A stretch of 64,000 bases of DNA from Fibrobacter sp. (GTDB taxonomy: Bacteria > Fibrobacterota > Fibrobacteria > Fibrobacterales > Fibrobacteraceae). The notes below the pieces were generated by a model, which made no database searches, was not told the origin of the DNA, and saw only the letters and a program-made list of their open reading frames with translations. Position numbers and translations under genes: made by a program. This document shows, in pieces, positions 33,412 through 41,942 of this stretch. Positions within the stretch are counted from its first letter, which is position 1. Every line of letters begins with the position of its first letter. The stretch is from NCBI GenBank assembly GCA_017550445.1, contig JAFZOV010000145.1:5983-69982 (forward strand). Reading direction: 5' to 3'.

Positions 33412-36123
33412 TTATTTAGACCTCTTTGCAGAAATGCCCCATCTAAAGATTCTTTCAACCTTAAAGTCGCTTTTTGCACCGTAAACCTTAACTCTGAATT
33501 TTGCGAGATAAATACCGGCTCCCACCCTACGGCCATTGTCTGCACGCATGTTCCAACGAACGTAGAGTTTGTCCGGATTATCGAGGCAGTTGCCATCGAA
33601 GAATTCGTCATCGCAGGCAATGCTGCCCGAAGCGCCACCAACATAGTTGCCGATGTTGGTGTACACATAAAGTTCCCAATGGAGGCCAATGTCTTCCATG
33701 TTCGGCACAGACTGGCCATTAGAATCATTTTGCATAATGGTCGAATAGCCGATATCCATGAGCACGCCCAGAGAGGACTGGTCTGACGCCTGCTTGGCAT
33801 CCTTCACGTGTTCAATGGTAAAAGGCTTGACGCGGTCACTAAGTTCTTCGGCCTTGTTCAAGTCCGCAAAGGAATTCGTCTTCATGATAACGCGCGGGTC
33901 GCCTTCAACCATTACGGCCGGGGCAAGTTCAGAAACTCTGTTGCCCTTCTTGTCAACCAAGCCACTGGTAAAGTTGTCGAAGCGTACGGAATCCGCAGGA
34001 TTCATACGGGAGGCAAGGTCTTCGCCCGCTTCCATGAACAGCGTCAGTTCGCGGCTGTCTTCGCTCCATTCCGAAGAACTCAAGCTGAAATGCACCCACT
34101 GACCATCGACATAGAATGCGAGACAGTTGTCAGAGAGGTTCACATTCTTCTGGTCCATGGCTTCGGAGAAGGTGATCTTGAACTTATCCGGTTCCATCAT
34201 CTGGAAAGATTCCGGATTCAGGAAGGTAGAAGAAATTACCGGAGCCATGTAGTCGTTCATGCCATACAGCATTTCTTCTTCCGATTCCTTGCCTTCAACT
34301 GTAACCTTATTGGAAATCGAGGCATAGCCATATTCGATTTCGCCATCCTTCGAATAGGACTTGTCAATTCCTGTCAGCATTTTCTTAATGTCGTACTTTT
34401 CGGGATCAAGGGCAAAGCCAAGCAGCGTCCCGCCTTCCGAAATCGTGAGGTCGGCAAGATTCGGCTTGATAGCAACAAGTTCGCCATCATTGTCGAGCCA
34501 GTAGAAGGTGATATCCATCTTCTTGAGATCGGCTTCGGTAATGGGAGTTTCAAAGCCGAGCGAGGTAGAATCCATGCGGCCATCGCCATCGCGGTCGTAG
34601 AAGCCGTTCTTGTCGTTGTCCACGTAAATGCGGCCGGCATTCTGCACCGGAACTTCCTGGTTGTTCTTGCTGGTGGGCACACCATCGGCAGCGGTGAGGA
34701 TTCCATCGGGGCATTCCTTGTTGCTGCAGATTGTTTCGATCTTGAGCATGTCGCCAACAGACACCACACCAGAATTCACAACGAAGGCCCACTGGTTACC
34801 CTTCTTAGAGAAGGCCGTCACGTCGATGGCGTCACCGTTGAGTTTCAAACCACGACCGCTTGTCCAAGACGGATCCATATCCTTGTTGAAACGAACAATC
34901 AAGGTATCGGTATCGCCTTTGCCCTTAACCAAGGTAGCCGACTGAATGGCTGCGCCGATACTATCGGCAAGAGCGGTCTTCAGCGTATCGCAGCGATTAC
35001 CGACCGAGCAGACATAAGCCTTTACAGCACCCGTTGCAGGATCCGTCTGCAGTTTAACATCCACACCGGGCAGTCCATACATGTCGCGATCTTTATTCGG
35101 CTTTTCTTCGCCACTGAACTTTTTAAAGGACTCGTCGTCCGGCCAGCTGTAGTAGAAGCCCTTCACATCCATAGAATCAGTCTTACCGCCGAACCAAGTC
35201 GCAATGCTGTCGCCAATGCCGTCACCATCGGTGTCATAAATAGCGGCATTATCAAGAGTCGGCATGTCGGGGTTCGTGAACTGGTATTCACCGGGGAACG
35301 GATCAGTCAAAATAAACTTGGTGGTATCCTTCGGGTCTTTAAAAGCATTCATGCTGAAGGTCGAACCATCGGTAATGGCCTTGGGAGCAACCACCATGAA
35401 CTTGCCCTTGCCCTTCTGGATATTGAGCCTGATGGTGTTGTCCGACAGTTTCAAATCTTCACCGCCTTCGCTCAGGAACTTCAGGTTCTGGCTTTCTCCA
35501 AAGGCTTCAAAATAAAAGGTTCTATCAAGAGCCGAATCAACGCGGTCTTTCGCCTTTCCAATGGGGATAATCGCTTCCACATCGACATGCATGGTATCAC
35601 CCACTTCGAAGGAAAGCTTGGACACGTCGGTCACTTCTTTACCCTTGACATAATACTTGAGGTAGGGAACATAGAAGTTATAGACAAGGCTTACGATGGG
35701 ATCCGTAGCAAAGGCATCATCGGACGTTCCCAGCTGGAAGTTGTAGAGCTGGTAGTTACTCTTGATGCGCAACTTGACGAGGCCGGAATCTTCGTCGGCC
35801 TTAACAGCCTTGAGGTTAAAGATATCCGACGAATCCGCAGACAGCTGCAAAGTCAGAGTATCGCGGCCTACTTCCTTTTCTTGCGGAGCATAGACATAGA
35901 ACGTGGCCCCCTTGATTGCATTCTTCTTGATAAGGGCGCTATCAGGAGGAACAACATAAAGGCTAGCTCCGCGACTATCAAAGATTCGATAGTACATGCA
36001 GCGCACGTCGGGCTTGCCAGTGTAGTTAATGCAATCAATGCTTTCGACACCCAAAGCACCCGTTGCAAGACCAAGCAACGATACCAAGACAAACGAAAGG
36101 ATGTGACCTTTTATGAACCGCAT
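33412..36123 (-). CDS. Large secreted surface protein, paralogue of the giant downstream protein
   Basis: From the ATG at 36123 (GAGG six bases upstream) the product has 903 residues: a signal peptide (MRFIKGHILSFVLVSLLGLA), beta-rich domains, two calcium-type loops (DTDGDGIGD and DNDKNGFYDRDGDGRMD), an SEAMDQKN-type strand found also in the neighbour, and a FlgD-like C-terminus (RWNMRADNGRRVGAGIYLAKF) with a basic end (WGISAKRSK). It has no Ser-rich linker. It is the first gene of a two-gene operon. A TATCTTTG box at 36181-36188 predicts a leader of about 50 bases. Function unknown; cell-surface structural or adhesive role is inferred from architecture only. Confidence 0.83.
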   Translation of the reverse strand: MRFIKGHILSFVLVSLLGLATGALGVESIDCINYTGKPDVRCMYYRIFDSRGASLYVVPPDSALIKKNAIKGATFYVYAPQEKEVGRDTLTLQLSADSSDIFNLKAVKADEDSGLVKLRIKSNYQLYNFQLGTSDDAFATDPIVSLVYNFYVPYLKYYVKGKEVTDVSKLSFEVGDTMHVDVEAIIPIGKAKDRVDSALDRTFYFEAFGESQNLKFLSEGGEDLKLSDNTIRLNIQKGKGKFMVVAPKAITDGSTFSMNAFKDPKDTTKFILTDPFPGEYQFTNPDMPTLDNAAIYDTDGDGIGDSIATWFGGKTDSMDVKGFYYSWPDDESFKKFSGEEKPNKDRDMYGLPGVDVKLQTDPATGAVKAYVCSVGNRCDTLKTALADSIGAAIQSATLVKGKGDTDTLIVRFNKDMDPSWTSGRGLKLNGDAIDVTAFSKKGNQWAFVVNSGVVSVGDMLKIETICSNKECPDGILTAADGVPTSKNNQEVPVQNAGRIYVDNDKNGFYDRDGDGRMDSTSLGFETPITEADLKKMDITFYWLDNDGELVAIKPNLADLTISEGGTLLGFALDPEKYDIKKMLTGIDKSYSKDGEIEYGYASISNKVTVEGKESEEEMLYGMNDYMAPVISSTFLNPESFQMMEPDKFKITFSEAMDQKNVNLSDNCLAFYVDGQWVHFSLSSSEWSEDSRELTLFMEAGEDLASRMNPADSVRFDNFTSGLVDKKGNRVSELAPAVMVEGDPRVIMKTNSFADLNKAEELSDRVKPFTIEHVKDAKQASDQSSLGVLMDIGYSTIMQNDSNGQSVPNMEDIGLHWELYVYTNIGNYVGGASGSIACDDEFFDGNCLDNPDKLYVRWNMRADNGRRVGAGIYLAKFRVKVYGAKSDFKVERIFRWGISAKRSK

Positions 36124-36180
36124 TGCAACCTCAATATAGCGACCAAACTCTGCAAACATTTCTTTGCAAACTATCAATAC

Positions 36181-36188
36181 CAAAGATA
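36181..36188 (-). promoter_or_regulatory. TAnnTTTG-type -10 box for the surface-protein operon
   Basis: TATCTTTG on the minus strand is an exact match to the Bacteroidota -7 consensus TAnnTTTG; no clear -33 TTTG at the usual spacing was found. Confidence 0.5.
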
Positions 36189-36260
36189 TGATTTTTTTTT
36201 AGAAAACGGACAACAAAAATTTACGTTGTGACCCTAATCTCAAGGCGTTTCCAAAACGGA

Positions 36261-37430
36261 TTATTCCAAGTTGGAATAAGAATTCGCCAAATCCGTGACA
36301 ATATCATCCATAAAAATCCAGCCGCGCCCCTCCAGGCGAAAGCAGGATTTACGTTGTAACAAATTTGACATAATTTCGTGTCTTAGGAAGCCCTTCGAAA
36401 TCCATCGATCGCACACCGACTTATCCAGGGAAATACCCATTTTTTGCAAATCTTCGGTCGAAATTCCCTTGGACTGCCGAAGGGACAGCCACAAAAACTC
36501 CAATATTGCGGCATCTTTATCCAATTCATCTAAAGAAAGCCGGGATTTCGGGCAGTTTTCTTGCACATATTCACGCCAACGGGGATAAATTTCAGGGGCA
36601 AAATAACGCATTTTCCCCAAATAGCTGTGGGCGCCGGGGCCAAAACCAGCATATTCGCCACGATTCCAGTAATTTTGGTTGTGAACGCTTTCAAAACCCG
36701 GTCGGGCAAAATTCGAGACTTCGTAGCGCATCAGGCCCTTTTTTTCAAGAATTTCGACACCGCCCGTGTACATGGCCTCGTACAGGTCCTCGTTTACAGT
36801 CAGCTCGCCACGGCTCACCCTATGCCCTAGCCTAGAACGGGGCGATACATTCAATCCGTAAAAACTCACGTGATTCAGGGGAAAATCCGAAAGACGGTCC
36901 ACGTCATCCAAGAACCCCTGCACACTTTGCCCCGGCAAGTCAAACATCAGATCCCCGTTCACCTGCAAATGGGGAACAGAGGTCAAAAGGCGCAGGGCTG
37001 CAATACCCGTTTCCACCGAATGGGCACGCCCCACCGTATTCAATATGGCAGGGTCAAAGCTCTGGAGACCAAGACTGACACGGTTTACGCCTAAATCCAG
37101 GGCATTTTGTACCGTTGCCTCGCTTGCCGATTCCGGGTTGAATTCCATGGAAACCTCTTTCAGCTTCGCAGAATCAACGCCTACCGACTTTAGGCAATCG
37201 AATATCTGACGCAAAAATTCTGGCGGCAACTCCGAAGGAGTCCCTCCCCCTAAATAAAGCGTTTCGGCCGTCGAAAGCAGCCCCGGATGCAGCATCTCAA
37301 AACATACAATTTGCTTACACAACAAATCCGTGAACTCCCCGAAGAGTTTCGATTGCGACGGCATGACACGAAAATCGCAATAATCGCAAACTTTACGGCA
37401 AAACGGGATATGGATGTAAACGCCGAACAT
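36261..37430 (-). CDS. hemW: HemW-like radical SAM protein (coproporphyrinogen III oxidase-like)
   Basis: Radical SAM protein of the HemN/HemW family, thought to be a heme chaperone rather than an oxidase. IPFCRKVCDYCDF (8-20) supplies the C-x3-C-x2-C 4Fe-4S ligands; LGGGTPS near residue 60, LGLQSFDPAILNTVGRAH and a MFDLPGQS motif follow, and a HemN C-terminal domain closes the protein. It lacks the N-terminal extension of true HemN. Length 389 is normal for HemW. Single gene, divergent from the small membrane protein at 37493. Confidence 0.9.
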   Translation of the reverse strand: MFGVYIHIPFCRKVCDYCDFRVMPSQSKLFGEFTDLLCKQIVCFEMLHPGLLSTAETLYLGGGTPSELPPEFLRQIFDCLKSVGVDSAKLKEVSMEFNPESASEATVQNALDLGVNRVSLGLQSFDPAILNTVGRAHSVETGIAALRLLTSVPHLQVNGDLMFDLPGQSVQGFLDDVDRLSDFPLNHVSFYGLNVSPRSRLGHRVSRGELTVNEDLYEAMYTGGVEILEKKGLMRYEVSNFARPGFESVHNQNYWNRGEYAGFGPGAHSYLGKMRYFAPEIYPRWREYVQENCPKSRLSLDELDKDAAILEFLWLSLRQSKGISTEDLQKMGISLDKSVCDRWISKGFLRHEIMSNLLQRKSCFRLEGRGWIFMDDIVTDLANSYSNLE

Positions 37431-37492
37431 CTTTTTCTACAATTAAAAAATAAATAATACCTTTTTACCAAAATTTAGATTATATAAGAGGT

Positions 37493-37672
37493 ATGGGTGA
37501 CAGGAAACGAAACAATTTCAAGAAAAAATTAAAGAAGCGGATTCCGCTCCTAATTTTTTTGACGTTGTCCACCACCATCTTCTTTTTGGCATCGGCCCTG
37601 CTACTGGACGAATCCTACAAAGACATCATCATTATCGCCATGATCTGGGCGCTGCCGCTATTTATTCACTGA
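37493..37672 (+). CDS. Small two-helix membrane protein upstream of the cyclase
   Basis: A 59-residue frame starting MGDRKRNNFKKKLKKR, followed by two hydrophobic segments (IPLLIFLTLSTTIFFLASA and DIIIIAMIWALPLFI) separated by LLLDESYK. A basic N-terminus then two helices is a credible small inner-membrane protein. AGAGG lies only one or two bases before the ATG, so initiation may be leaderless. Seven bases separate it from the cyclase gene, suggesting a shared transcript and possibly a physical partner. No family recognised. Confidence 0.6.
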   Translation: MGDRKRNNFKKKLKKRIPLLIFLTLSTTIFFLASALLLDESYKDIIIIAMIWALPLFIH

Positions 37673-37679
37673 AGGTGCC

Positions 37680-38756
37680 ATGTCAATGTCTCGACTAACA
37701 CAACGCAAATGCAAGGCTATGGGATTCTACGTCTCTAGCTGGGTTGTTGTTACCCTGGGCGCCACACTCCTCTTGATGTACGGTTCCGGCAACGGCATCG
37801 ATTCGACCCATTTGCTATTCATGCTGCAACTGTCGCTACTGACAGGCCTTACTCACGGCATTTATGACGTGATGATCCTTCAAGACGAAATGGACAAGAG
37901 ACCCGTCGGGGCAGCGCTGGTTATCCGCTCCTGCTTTTTCTTGGCGTGCATCTGCGCAAACCTAACCCTATGCATTCTCATTTGGGACATCGACAAAAGC
38001 GAAGGGCTCATTAACGAAGTTTCGCTACGGCATATGGTGAGTTTTTTCAAGCAGCCCGACCACCATATCCAAATTATTAGTTTATTCGTACTTGGTCACC
38101 TGATTACCTTTATCCGTTCGGTTCACAAGAAATTCGGGACGCGAGTCTTTATCAACACCCTTCTTGGCAAGAACCAGGATCCCAAGGAAGAAGACCTAAT
38201 TTTCATGTTCATCGACATGAAGCATTCCACCGAAATTGCCGAAGAACTGGGACATGTCAGGTACAGCAACTTTATTCGAGACTACTACAGACTGCTTTCG
38301 AACTGCTGCGAAGAAAACCACGGCGAAATTTACCAGATTGCAGGGGACGGAGCCTTTTTGACTTGGAAAATCAGCGACTGCAAAAAGCAGGCCAGGCCCA
38401 TCGACTGTTTTTACGATTTTAAGGAATGTCTGGAACGAACCGCCTATAAATTCAAGAAACGCTACGGCGTAGTCCCTGCGTTCAAAGCGGCAGCTCACTG
38501 CGGAAAAGTCATCTCCACCGAAGTCGGAAACTTCGGCAGCGAAATGGCCTACCACGGCGACGTGCTGAACACAACCTCTAGAATTCAGACCCTTTGTTCC
38601 AAGCTCGGGCAGGATTTTTTGATCTCGGAAGACCTTTACGGTAAGCTTCCCCTGCCGCTCCCCCACGGATTTATCAGCGTAAAAGCCGGATTTTTCGAAT
38701 TAAGAGGAAAAAAGAACGGAATTTTGATTTTTTCTCTTCATCTGCCCTTGACATAG
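37680..38756 (+). CDS. Membrane-bound class III adenylate/guanylate cyclase
   Basis: Predicted cAMP or cGMP synthase. Four hydrophobic segments (about 15-35, 44-66, 78-102, 130-147) precede a cytoplasmic catalytic domain from about 170: metal-binding Asp179 (FIDMKHST) and Asp223 (AGDGAFLTW), and the transition-state Asn297 and Arg301 (LNTTSRIQ). The substrate-selecting residue cannot be assigned safely. Either of two ATGs (37680, 37686) could start it. The stop codon overlaps the -35 box of the following tRNA promoter. Confidence 0.85.
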   Translation: MSMSRLTQRKCKAMGFYVSSWVVVTLGATLLLMYGSGNGIDSTHLLFMLQLSLLTGLTHGIYDVMILQDEMDKRPVGAALVIRSCFFLACICANLTLCILIWDIDKSEGLINEVSLRHMVSFFKQPDHHIQIISLFVLGHLITFIRSVHKKFGTRVFINTLLGKNQDPKEEDLIFMFIDMKHSTEIAEELGHVRYSNFIRDYYRLLSNCCEENHGEIYQIAGDGAFLTWKISDCKKQARPIDCFYDFKECLERTAYKFKKRYGVVPAFKAAAHCGKVISTEVGNFGSEMAYHGDVLNTTSRIQTLCSKLGQDFLISEDLYGKLPLPLPHGFISVKAGFFELRGKKNGILIFSLHLPLT

Positions 38757-38776
38757 TCAAAATATTATTCTATAAT
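38748..38776 (+). promoter_or_regulatory. Consensus sigma-70 promoter of tRNA-Gly(GCC)
   Basis: TTGACA (38748-38753) and TATAAT (38771-38776) are separated by 17 bases, a perfect consensus, starting 12 bases before the tRNA. The -35 overlaps the end of the cyclase gene. Confidence 0.85.
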
Positions 38777-38787
38777 TGGGTCACCCC

Positions 38788-38860
<73 letters not shown>

Positions 38861-38872
38861 CTAAAAAAAAGA

Positions 38873-38903
38873 AAAGCCACCTATTAGGTGGCTTTCTTTT
38901 TTT
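38873..38903 (+). terminator. Intrinsic terminator after tRNA-Gly(GCC)
   Basis: AAAGCCACCT-ATT-AGGTGGCTTT followed by C and a seven-T run. Confidence 0.9.
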
Positions 38904-38929
38904 ATCGCTAGATAATGGTGTTCGGCGCC

Positions 38930-39090
38930 CGAGACCCCTTGGGGTCGAGGGTGCGACTAAATTCTTTTGTGGGCGCAAGCCCGTGAAAAGAATTTAGAGC
39001 TTAACGCGAACGAAGTGAGTGTTAAGCCCGTAGGGTCAAAGACCAGCCTGAACAAAGTTCAGGAGACTGGGCTTTGACAGTCCCTTTTCC
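38930..39090 (+). ncRNA. Structured intergenic element with four consecutive hairpins, split copy of tRNA 3' end
   Basis: Hairpins seen: CGCCC..GACCCC/GGGGTC..GGGTG (38933-38954); TAAATTCTTTT/AAAAGAATTTA capped by GGGC-GCAA-GCCC, a GNRA tetraloop (38957-38996); CTTAAC/GTTAAG (38999-39025); and GTCAAAG-x5-CCTGAAC/GTTCAGG-x5-CTTTGAC (39034-39078). The 12-mers GGGGTCGAGGGT and AGTCCCTTTTCC, three bases apart in the tRNA, flank the last three hairpins here. Whether it is transcribed as an RNA is not known; it lies beyond the tRNA terminator. Confidence 0.45.
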
Positions 39091-39106
39091 AAAATTAAAA
39101 CAAATT

Positions 39107-39136
39107 AAAAAACACCCTGCAGGAGCAGGGTGCTTT
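39107..39136 (-). terminator. Intrinsic terminator of the infC-rpmI-rplT operon
   Basis: On the minus strand GCACCCTGC-TCCT-GCAGGGTG is followed by six T, 20-odd bases after the rplT stop; the plus-strand side also has a T-run. Confidence 0.9.
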
Positions 39137-39158
39137 TTCTCGCGTAAAGATGCAGCTA

Positions 39159-39509
39159 TTAAGCAGCCTTCACAGTTTCCACGACCTTGGCAAAGGATGC
39201 CGGATCGGCGACGGCCATGTCAGCGAGAACCTTGCGGTTCAGCTTGATGCCCGACTTGGAAAGCTTGTAAATGAACTGGCTGTAGCTGATGCCGAGTTCA
39301 CGAACAGCGGCATTGAGACGAGTGATCCACAGAGAGCGGAAGTCACCCTTCTTGTCGCGGCGGTGAGCGTAGGCATACTGACCGGCGTGGGCTACGGCGT
39401 CAATGGCAAGGCGAAGGTTGCTCTTGCGACGGCCATAGAAACCCTTGGCGGCCTTAAGGATTTTTTTGCGGCGTTCGCGGGAAGGAACTCTGGTTTTAGC
39501 GCGTGGCAT
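39159..39509 (-). CDS. rplT: 50S ribosomal protein L20
   Basis: Large-subunit assembly protein that binds 23S rRNA. The 116-residue sequence starts [19 protein letters not shown] and contains the family core [17 protein letters not shown] and ALSDLAV-region equivalents ([14 protein letters not shown]). It is third in the conserved infC-rpmI-rplT operon, 11 bases after rpmI. In many bacteria L20 represses this operon; no leader structure was worked out here. Confidence 0.97.
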   Translation of the reverse strand: MPRAKTRVPSRERRKKILKAAKGFYGRRKSNLRLAIDAVAHAGQYAYAHRRDKKGDFRSLWITRLNAAVRELGISYSQFIYKLSKSGIKLNRKVLADMAVADPASFAKVVETVKAA

Positions 39510-39520
39510 TCTTACACTCC

Positions 39521-39718
39521 TTATGCAACGACAAGCAGACGCTTGACATGGTAAACATCGACTTTCTTAACGAGAGCGCCCTTACGCAGGTTACGCTTAC
39601 GCTTCGTGGACATCTTGGCAAGAATGTGGCGCATGCCAGCACGCTTGAACTTGACGTGGCCGGAACCAGTCAGGCGGAAGCGCTTCTTAGCACCGCTGTG
39701 TGTTTTCATCTTAGGCAT
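39521..39718 (-). CDS. rpmI: 50S ribosomal protein L35
   Basis: 65-residue basic protein beginning [20 protein letters not shown], the L35 signature, with the [16 protein letters not shown] segment. Position between infC (18-base gap) and rplT is the conserved order. Confidence 0.97.
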   Translation of the reverse strand: MPKMKTHSGAKKRFRLTGSGHVKFKRAGMRHILAKMSTKRKRNLRKGALVKKVDVYHVKRLLVVA

Positions 39719-39736
39719 TTTTACCTCTTTAGGTTA

Positions 39737-40366
39737 TTAAGTTGAAGCCTCACCTGCTGCCATGGGCTCGGTTACGGGCTTTGGTGCCTGGTCCTGCTGT
39801 TTTTTGGCAGAGCCAGCACCGCGTTTTGGACCATAGATCGAAAGCATCGTGTTGCCTTCGACCCTGGAGTCCATTTCCAGATCGCCATACTGGAGCAAGT
39901 CTTCTTTAGCGCGCTCCATAAGGCGTTTGCCGTAGTCCATGTGCGCCATTTCGCGCCCACGGAACTGCATAATAAGCTTGACCTTCATGCCATCCTGCAA
40001 GAATTCGGCGGCCTGCTTGATTCTGTACAGGTAATCGTTTTCAGCAGTCTTCGGGTGCATCTTGATTTCTTTAAGCTTCACCACGTGCTGCTTGGCCTTT
40101 GCGGCCTTGGCCTTCTTGATCTGTTCAAACTTGTACTTACCGTAGTTGATGATACGGCATACAGGCGGCTTAGCATTGGGAGACACTTCCACCAGGTCCA
40201 GTCCGGCGTCCTTGGCCATCTGGAGAGCCTGTTTGGTATCCATGATGACGGCCTCGCCATCTTCCTTTACAAGACGGATCGGGGAAATGCGAATGTCTTC
40301 GTTAATGCGGGTTCCGTCACTCTGTCTGTTCGGCATGCGGCGGTCGCGGGGGTTTTGTAACGCCAA
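39737..40366 (-). CDS. infC: Translation initiation factor IF-3, with TTG start
   Basis: Keeps 30S subunits free and checks the start codon. N-terminal domain RINEDIRISPIRLV with the linker helix region, and a C-terminal domain with MHPKTAENDY and FRGREMAH; a short Ala/Gln-rich tail is added. I take the TTG at 40366 as start because AGAGG lies 8-9 bases upstream; the next ATG (40336) has no such site. Non-AUG starts on infC are known in E. coli (AUU) and let IF-3 repress its own translation. A promoter with TTGCAA and TATATT lies upstream. Confidence 0.93.
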   Translation of the reverse strand: MALQNPRDRRMPNRQSDGTRINEDIRISPIRLVKEDGEAVIMDTKQALQMAKDAGLDLVEVSPNAKPPVCRIINYGKYKFEQIKKAKAAKAKQHVVKLKEIKMHPKTAENDYLYRIKQAAEFLQDGMKVKLIMQFRGREMAHMDYGKRLMERAKEDLLQYGDLEMDSRVEGNTMLSIYGPKRGAGSAKKQQDQAPKPVTEPMAAGEAST

Positions 40367-40405
40367 GTTAAGCTACCTCTAGGTAAAATTGTTATTGTGG
40401 CGGTA

Positions 40406-40433
40406 AATATAGTTTTTTTATTAAAAATTGCAA
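40406..40433 (-). promoter_or_regulatory. Sigma-70-type promoter of infC-rpmI-rplT
   Basis: Minus strand TTGCAA (40428-40433) and TATATT (40406-40411), spacer 16; 40 bases before the TTG start codon. It is divergent from the tRNA-Gly(TCC) promoter. Confidence 0.6.
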
Positions 40434-40453
40434 GAACTTTTTAACGTACCCCT

Positions 40454-40480
40454 TTGAAAATGGGCGAATTTTTGTATAAT
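40454..40480 (+). promoter_or_regulatory. Promoter of tRNA-Gly(TCC)
   Basis: TTGAAA (40454-40459) and a perfect TATAAT (40475-40480), spacer 15, 11 bases before the tRNA. Confidence 0.65.
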
Positions 40481-40491
40481 TGGACTTGCTC

Positions 40492-40563
40492 GCGGCGGTA
40501 GCTCAATGGTAGAGCCTTAGCCTTCCAAGCTAATGGTTGCCGGTTCGATCCCGGTCCGCCGCT
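40492..40563 (+). tRNA. tRNA-Gly (anticodon TCC)
   Basis: 72-base cloverleaf: acceptor GCGGCGG/CCGCCGC, anticodon arm TTAGC-CTTCCAA-GCTAA, T arm GCCGG-TTCGATC-CCGGT. CCA is not encoded. Confidence 0.97.
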
Positions 40564-40565
40564 CT

Positions 40566-40592
40566 TAGACCCCTCTATGAGGGGTCTTTTTT
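40566..40592. terminator. Intrinsic terminator after tRNA-Gly(TCC)
   Basis: AGACCCCTC-TAT-GAGGGGTCT then a T-run; may also act for the convergent FISUMP gene at 40610, though its minus-strand tail is poor. Confidence 0.88.
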
Positions 40593-40609
40593 GCGTTATT
40601 TCCAGCAGG

Positions 40610-41284
40610 CTAGTCCTTTACGCAACGAACAGACTTACCTTCTATTTTTTTATCTAAAACTAAGCGCACATCATCATATTCGATGGTCAGATATACACGA
40701 TAAGCACGAACTTCACTATCCTCTGTAGAGCTCCAAAACTCCGCCAGAAATGCCTCGCCACCATAATGATTCCCATAGCCTTCACCCGCAGGAAGTACTG
40801 AAAAACCATAATCATCCGTGCCATTTCCATTATGACCGTTATAACGCCAGCCTTCCTGCGACTTGAGTTTCTTACCCGCAGTACTAGAATCACCTACTAC
40901 AGAAAACAAATTATTCCATTCAAATGCACTTGGCAGATGCCAACCACTGGGACATACTCCCTGAACGATTCCTACCCCCAAGTCACACTTTTTATTCACG
41001 CCACATTCATCTTCTGTCCTATCTATTGCAGCAGTCCAAGTATACAAGCGTCCATACTTGGCGCAATAAAGCGGATCATTATCATAGCAATAACTATTTG
41101 CACTTTGATAATTCAAATTCTCAGCCATCCACGTTTGTGTTCCAATAACTACAGTTTTGTAAACATGCCCATCCCGTTCATCAATCAAAGAACCTCGTTC
41201 ATCACCGTTTGCAGAAGCTGACGACGAGTCTCCACACGCAGCAAAAAACGCTGTCAAACTTAGCGCAAGTATAATCTTTTTCAC
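40610..41284 (-). CDS. FISUMP-domain lipoprotein
   Basis: Surface lipoprotein of the Fibrobacter succinogenes major paralogous domain family (also common in Bacteroidota). I place the start at a GTG at 41284 with AGGGG eight bases upstream; this gives a signal peptide ending in the lipobox LTAFFAAC followed by a short Ser-rich spacer. The domain shows its hallmarks DGHVYKTVVIGTQTWMAENL, CPSGWHLPSAFEWN and a final SVRCVKD, with six or more cysteines. Function of the family is unknown; abundance in this genus suggests a surface role. The open frame extends 27 codons upstream without support. Confidence 0.88.
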   Translation of the reverse strand: MKKIILALSLTAFFAACGDSSSASANGDERGSLIDERDGHVYKTVVIGTQTWMAENLNYQSANSYCYDNDPLYCAKYGRLYTWTAAIDRTEDECGVNKKCDLGVGIVQGVCPSGWHLPSAFEWNNLFSVVGDSSTAGKKLKSQEGWRYNGHNGNGTDDYGFSVLPAGEGYGNHYGGEAFLAEFWSSTEDSEVRAYRVYLTIEYDDVRLVLDKKIEGKSVRCVKD

Positions 41285-41343
41285 AAGTTTTCCCCTAAAG
41301 AAGTGTTCGCTGTTAAACGTTTTGTACAAATTGCGATTTTCTT

Positions 41344-41940
41344 TCAAAGAAGCACTTTGCTCCATTCAGGAACATCTTCGAAATATCTTTTTGCAAGCCT
41401 TCCATCCACTAAACGGAATAGCAATCTCGCATCCACACCGTCTATCGAATTGTCATAGACATAAAGTCTATCAACAGTATTCGACACACGTTTACAGTTA
41501 AGAATAGATTTTTGGTATCGAGAAATAATCTTTGCTATCGGAACATCATGACCACCCTGCATAACGCGCTTAGCGATTCTCGCCGCATTAATTGACGGGT
41601 GGCTCGTGGCAACAAAGAATACTCGAATAAAATATCCAGCTTGTTTAGCCCGTTCTATAAAATCCACTTTGCCTTCAGAAGAAAGAACACTCTCAAAAAT
41701 GAGACTTTTTCTTTTTGTCAAGCAATCTTCACGCAAGGACTCACAGTATTGGACAGATTTCAGAATCGCTTCTGGCGAATTCCAACTGCCAAAACGTTCT
41801 TGCGCAACTTCATCGGGATTAATATAAATGGAGTCTTCCATCCACTCATGGCGTAGAATTTTAGACGTAATAGTCGTCTTACCCGATCCATTAGGGCCAG
41901 CAATCACAATCAATACGGGACGATGTTCTGTCGGAGACAT
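41344..41940 (-). CDS. Zeta-toxin-like P-loop kinase
   Basis: P-loop protein related to zeta toxins, which phosphorylate UDP-GlcNAc or similar and poison cell-wall synthesis. From the ATG at 41940: Walker A GPNGSGKTTIT (about 16-26), YINPDEVAQERFG (zeta-type substrate region), and FESVLSSEGKVDFI; length 198 is that of chromosomal zeta-like proteins. A TTG two codons upstream is also possible. It lies two bases after a 57-residue ORF that fits an antitoxin, so the pair looks like a toxin-antitoxin module. True substrate is unproven; some homologues are housekeeping kinases. Confidence 0.8.
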   Translation of the reverse strand: MSPTEHRPVLIVIAGPNGSGKTTITSKILRHEWMEDSIYINPDEVAQERFGSWNSPEAILKSVQYCESLREDCLTKRKSLIFESVLSSEGKVDFIERAKQAGYFIRVFFVATSHPSINAARIAKRVMQGGHDVPIAKIISRYQKSILNCKRVSNTVDRLYVYDNSIDGVDARLLFRLVDGRLAKRYFEDVPEWSKVLL

Positions 41941-41942
41941 AA

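Noticed and set aside
38930..39090. 6S RNA, tmRNA or RNase P RNA.
   Set aside because: The region has serial hairpins but none of the conserved cores or the long single bulged stem of those RNAs.
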